This document shows, piece after piece, positions 30,835 through 32,056 of a stretch of DNA of 32,056 nucleotides. Every line of letters starts with the position of its first letter. The stretch's first letter is position 1. The notes below the pieces were generated by a model. The model did no database searches, had not been told where the DNA came from, and worked only from the letters and a program-made list of their open reading frames with translations. A program made the translations under genes and the position numbers. The stretch lies in assembly GCA_021786385.1 (NCBI GenBank), contig JAJYNJ010000035.1:1-32056 (forward strand). Reading direction: 5' to 3'. The DNA comes from Chloroflexota bacterium (lineage in GTDB: Bacteria > Chloroflexota > Limnocylindria > Limnocylindrales > CSP1-4).

Positions 30835-31407
30835 GTGGACGACGTGAGTGCCGAACCAACCTGGCGTCTTGGCCACCGATCGATCGTGCTGACACGCGGC
30901 GACATCACGCGGTTCCCGGCCGACGCCATCGTGAACGCCGCGAACGAACACCTGGGTGGTGGCGGCGGCGTGGATGGGGCGATCCACCGCGCTGGTGGCG
31001 CCGCGATCATGGCCGAGCTAGAGTCCCGCTACGGGCCCGACCGGCACTGCCCAACCGGCCGAGCGGTCGTGACCGGGGCGGGCCACCTCCCGGCCCGTTG
31101 GGTGATCCATGCCGTCGGCCCTCGGTGGCGCGGCGGTGGCTCAGGTGAGGCCGAGCTCCTGCGCTCCGCTTATCGAGCCGCGCTCGATCTAGCCGAGCGG
31201 CTCGGCGCGCACAGCATCGCGTTCCCCGCGATCAGCTGCGGGATCTACGGCTATCCGGTCACGGAAGCGGCTGGCATCGCCGTGGGGACGGTGGCCGAGC
31301 ACCTCCGCATCGCCAGGGCGTTGACGCGCGCCACCTTCGTGCTCTTCTCCGCGGAGACGTTCGACGCGTTCGCCGCTGCGCTCGAGCGCGCTGCCCAGGC
31401 CGACTGA
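30835..31407 (+). CDS. Macrodomain protein (ADP-ribose/O-acetyl-ADP-ribose type, YmdB-like)
   Basis: The 190-residue protein is a single macrodomain that binds ADP-ribose and may remove O-acetyl or ADP-ribosyl groups. [40 protein letters not shown] (16-55) carries the D and N of the adenine and catalytic sites and the glycine loop. [27 protein letters not shown] and [13 protein letters not shown] (129-141) form the remaining pocket, in good agreement with E. coli YmdB. The start is uncertain. GTG at 30835 or 30844 fits the domain boundary, whereas the in-frame ATG at 30739 would add 32 residues from the repeat region. A perfect TTGACA lies at 30808-30813, but the matching -10 is poor. It is alone, with no ADP-ribosyltransferase toxin next to it. 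Confidence 0.9.
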   Translation: MDDVSAEPTWRLGHRSIVLTRGDITRFPADAIVNAANEHLGGGGGVDGAIHRAGGAAIMAELESRYGPDRHCPTGRAVVTGAGHLPARWVIHAVGPRWRGGGSGEAELLRSAYRAALDLAERLGAHSIAFPAISCGIYGYPVTEAAGIAVGTVAEHLRIARALTRATFVLFSAETFDAFAAALERAAQAD

Positions 31408-31453
31408 TCGCACGGCCGGCAGATCGCACGGCCGGCTGGTCGCACGGCCGGCA
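31406..31453. repeat. Three tandem 16-bp repeats at the macrodomain stop
   Basis: Units of the form GATCGCACGGCCGGCA start at 31406, 31422 and 31438 with one or two changes each. The first overlaps the TGA of the macrodomain gene. Each contains the palindrome GCCGGC. It lies between convergent genes. Confidence 0.85.
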
Positions 31454-31478
31454 GACCGCTCCGGCCCACGCGCGCCGC

Positions 31479-32056
31479 TCACGCGGTGCGCGTTTCCGGC
31501 ACCGCTTCCCAGGCTGGGGGCGGTGTGCGCAGGGTTCGTACCGGCGAGAAGACCAGCCAGAGCACGGCGACGAGACCTCCCACGGCCCCCACCGCGATCC
31601 CCGCGCGCACCCCGAATACGGTCCCCAACGCACCGCCCACCAGCGAGCCGATCGGGAAGACGCCCCAGACGATGAACCGCATCGAGGCGTTCATGCGGCC
31701 CTGTAGCCGATCCGGCGTGATCGACTGGCGCAGACTGACCTGGTTGACGTTGTAGATCGTGCTGCCGGCGGTCCCGAAGAAGAGCGCGCCGAAGAGGAGC
31801 GGCAGCGCCGTCGCCGGTTCGGCGAGGGGCACCAGCAGGTTCGCCAACGATCCGATGAAGATCGCGGCCATCAGCGCGTTCCCGAGGCCGATCCTGACGG
31901 CCAGACGCCCGGCGAGCAGCGCGCCCGCCATCGCCCCGAGATTGGCCAGCGCGAACGCCAAGCCGATGCGCACCGCGTCGAGGCCCAGCTCACGCGTCGC
32001 GAACAGGATCAGCGTGGCGAACGAGATCGCGCTGAACAGGTTCGACGTGGCCGTCG
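31479..32056 (-). CDS. MFS transporter, C-terminal part (runs off right edge)
   Basis: The visible 191 residues are the C-terminal half of a major facilitator exporter of the EntS-like MFS_3 group. Hydrophobic helices alternate with the loop NVNQVSLRQSITPDRLQGRMNASMRFIVWG, a hallmark of this group (positions about 100-130 of the visible part). GSLVGGALGTVFGVRAGIAVGAVGGLVAVLWLV forms the last two helices. The frame stays open to base 32056 (residues read TATSNLFSAISFATLILF at the edge), so the start lies outside the window. The GTG at 31973 is internal, not the start. The substrate is unknown; relatives export siderophores, drugs or other small molecules. It converges with the macrodomain gene. 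Confidence 0.88.
   Translation of the reverse strand, partial: TATSNLFSAISFATLILFATRELGLDAVRIGLAFALANLGAMAGALLAGRLAVRIGLGNALMAAIFIGSLANLLVPLAEPATALPLLFGALFFGTAGSTIYNVNQVSLRQSITPDRLQGRMNASMRFIVWGVFPIGSLVGGALGTVFGVRAGIAVGAVGGLVAVLWLVFSPVRTLRTPPPAWEAVPETRTA

Overview
The window is a stretch of a high-G+C bacterial chromosome with densely packed genes on both strands. The gene content suggests a member of the Chloroflexota or a nearby high-G+C lineage: nickel superoxide dismutase with its maturation protease, a LysM membrane protein with an N-terminal four-cysteine module, fused homocysteine methyltransferase/MTHFR, GH57 glucan enzymes with GlgP and GlgA, and a LuciferaseLike (LLM) oxidoreductase. 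The taxonomic call is inference. No rRNA, CRISPR array, phage block or complete insertion sequence is visible.

Left part (1-4.8 kb). Two identical 127-bp direct repeats (1-127 and 2619-2745) flank a 2.49-kb insert of visibly lower G+C. The insert holds a decayed IS3-type transposase fragment, a small membrane protein, a secreted chymotrypsin-like protease, and a 54-aa secreted peptide encoded just ahead of the protease. The second repeat copy carries the probable promoter and first four codons of a NarL-type sensor kinase, which overlaps its response-regulator gene. The first copy is an orphan of the same leader.

Middle part (4.9-19.2 kb). This holds a DUF4349 lipoprotein, an LLM oxidoreductase, a SIS-domain sugar isomerase-like protein, tRNA-Cys with an unusual C33, the SodX/SodN pair, the LysM protein, an NTF2-like protein, the methyltransferase/MTHFR fusion, a YvlD/holin-like membrane protein, a DUF885 protein, a cytidylate-kinase-like protein, and a membrane-anchored molybdopterin oxidoreductase.

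Glucan part (19.2-27.2 kb). Two GH57 enzymes and alpha-glucan phosphorylase lie in one leftward run, with glycogen synthase divergent from them across a 119-bp promoter region. Together they would build, rearrange and degrade alpha-1,4-glucan. No GlgC or GH13 branching enzyme is in the window.

Right part (27.1-32.1 kb). An alpha/beta hydrolase lies just downstream of an FAD-dependent amine/amino-acid oxidase. Next comes a 1.24-kb gene-free stretch packed with palindromes, hairpin repeats and a 51-bp tandem repeat. A macrodomain protein follows, and an MFS exporter runs off the right edge.

A recurrent pattern is a TANNNT box placed 6-10 bases before a start codon that lacks a Shine-Dalgarno sequence. 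This suggests widespread leaderless or near-leaderless transcription, mixed with other genes that do have clear ribosome binding sites.
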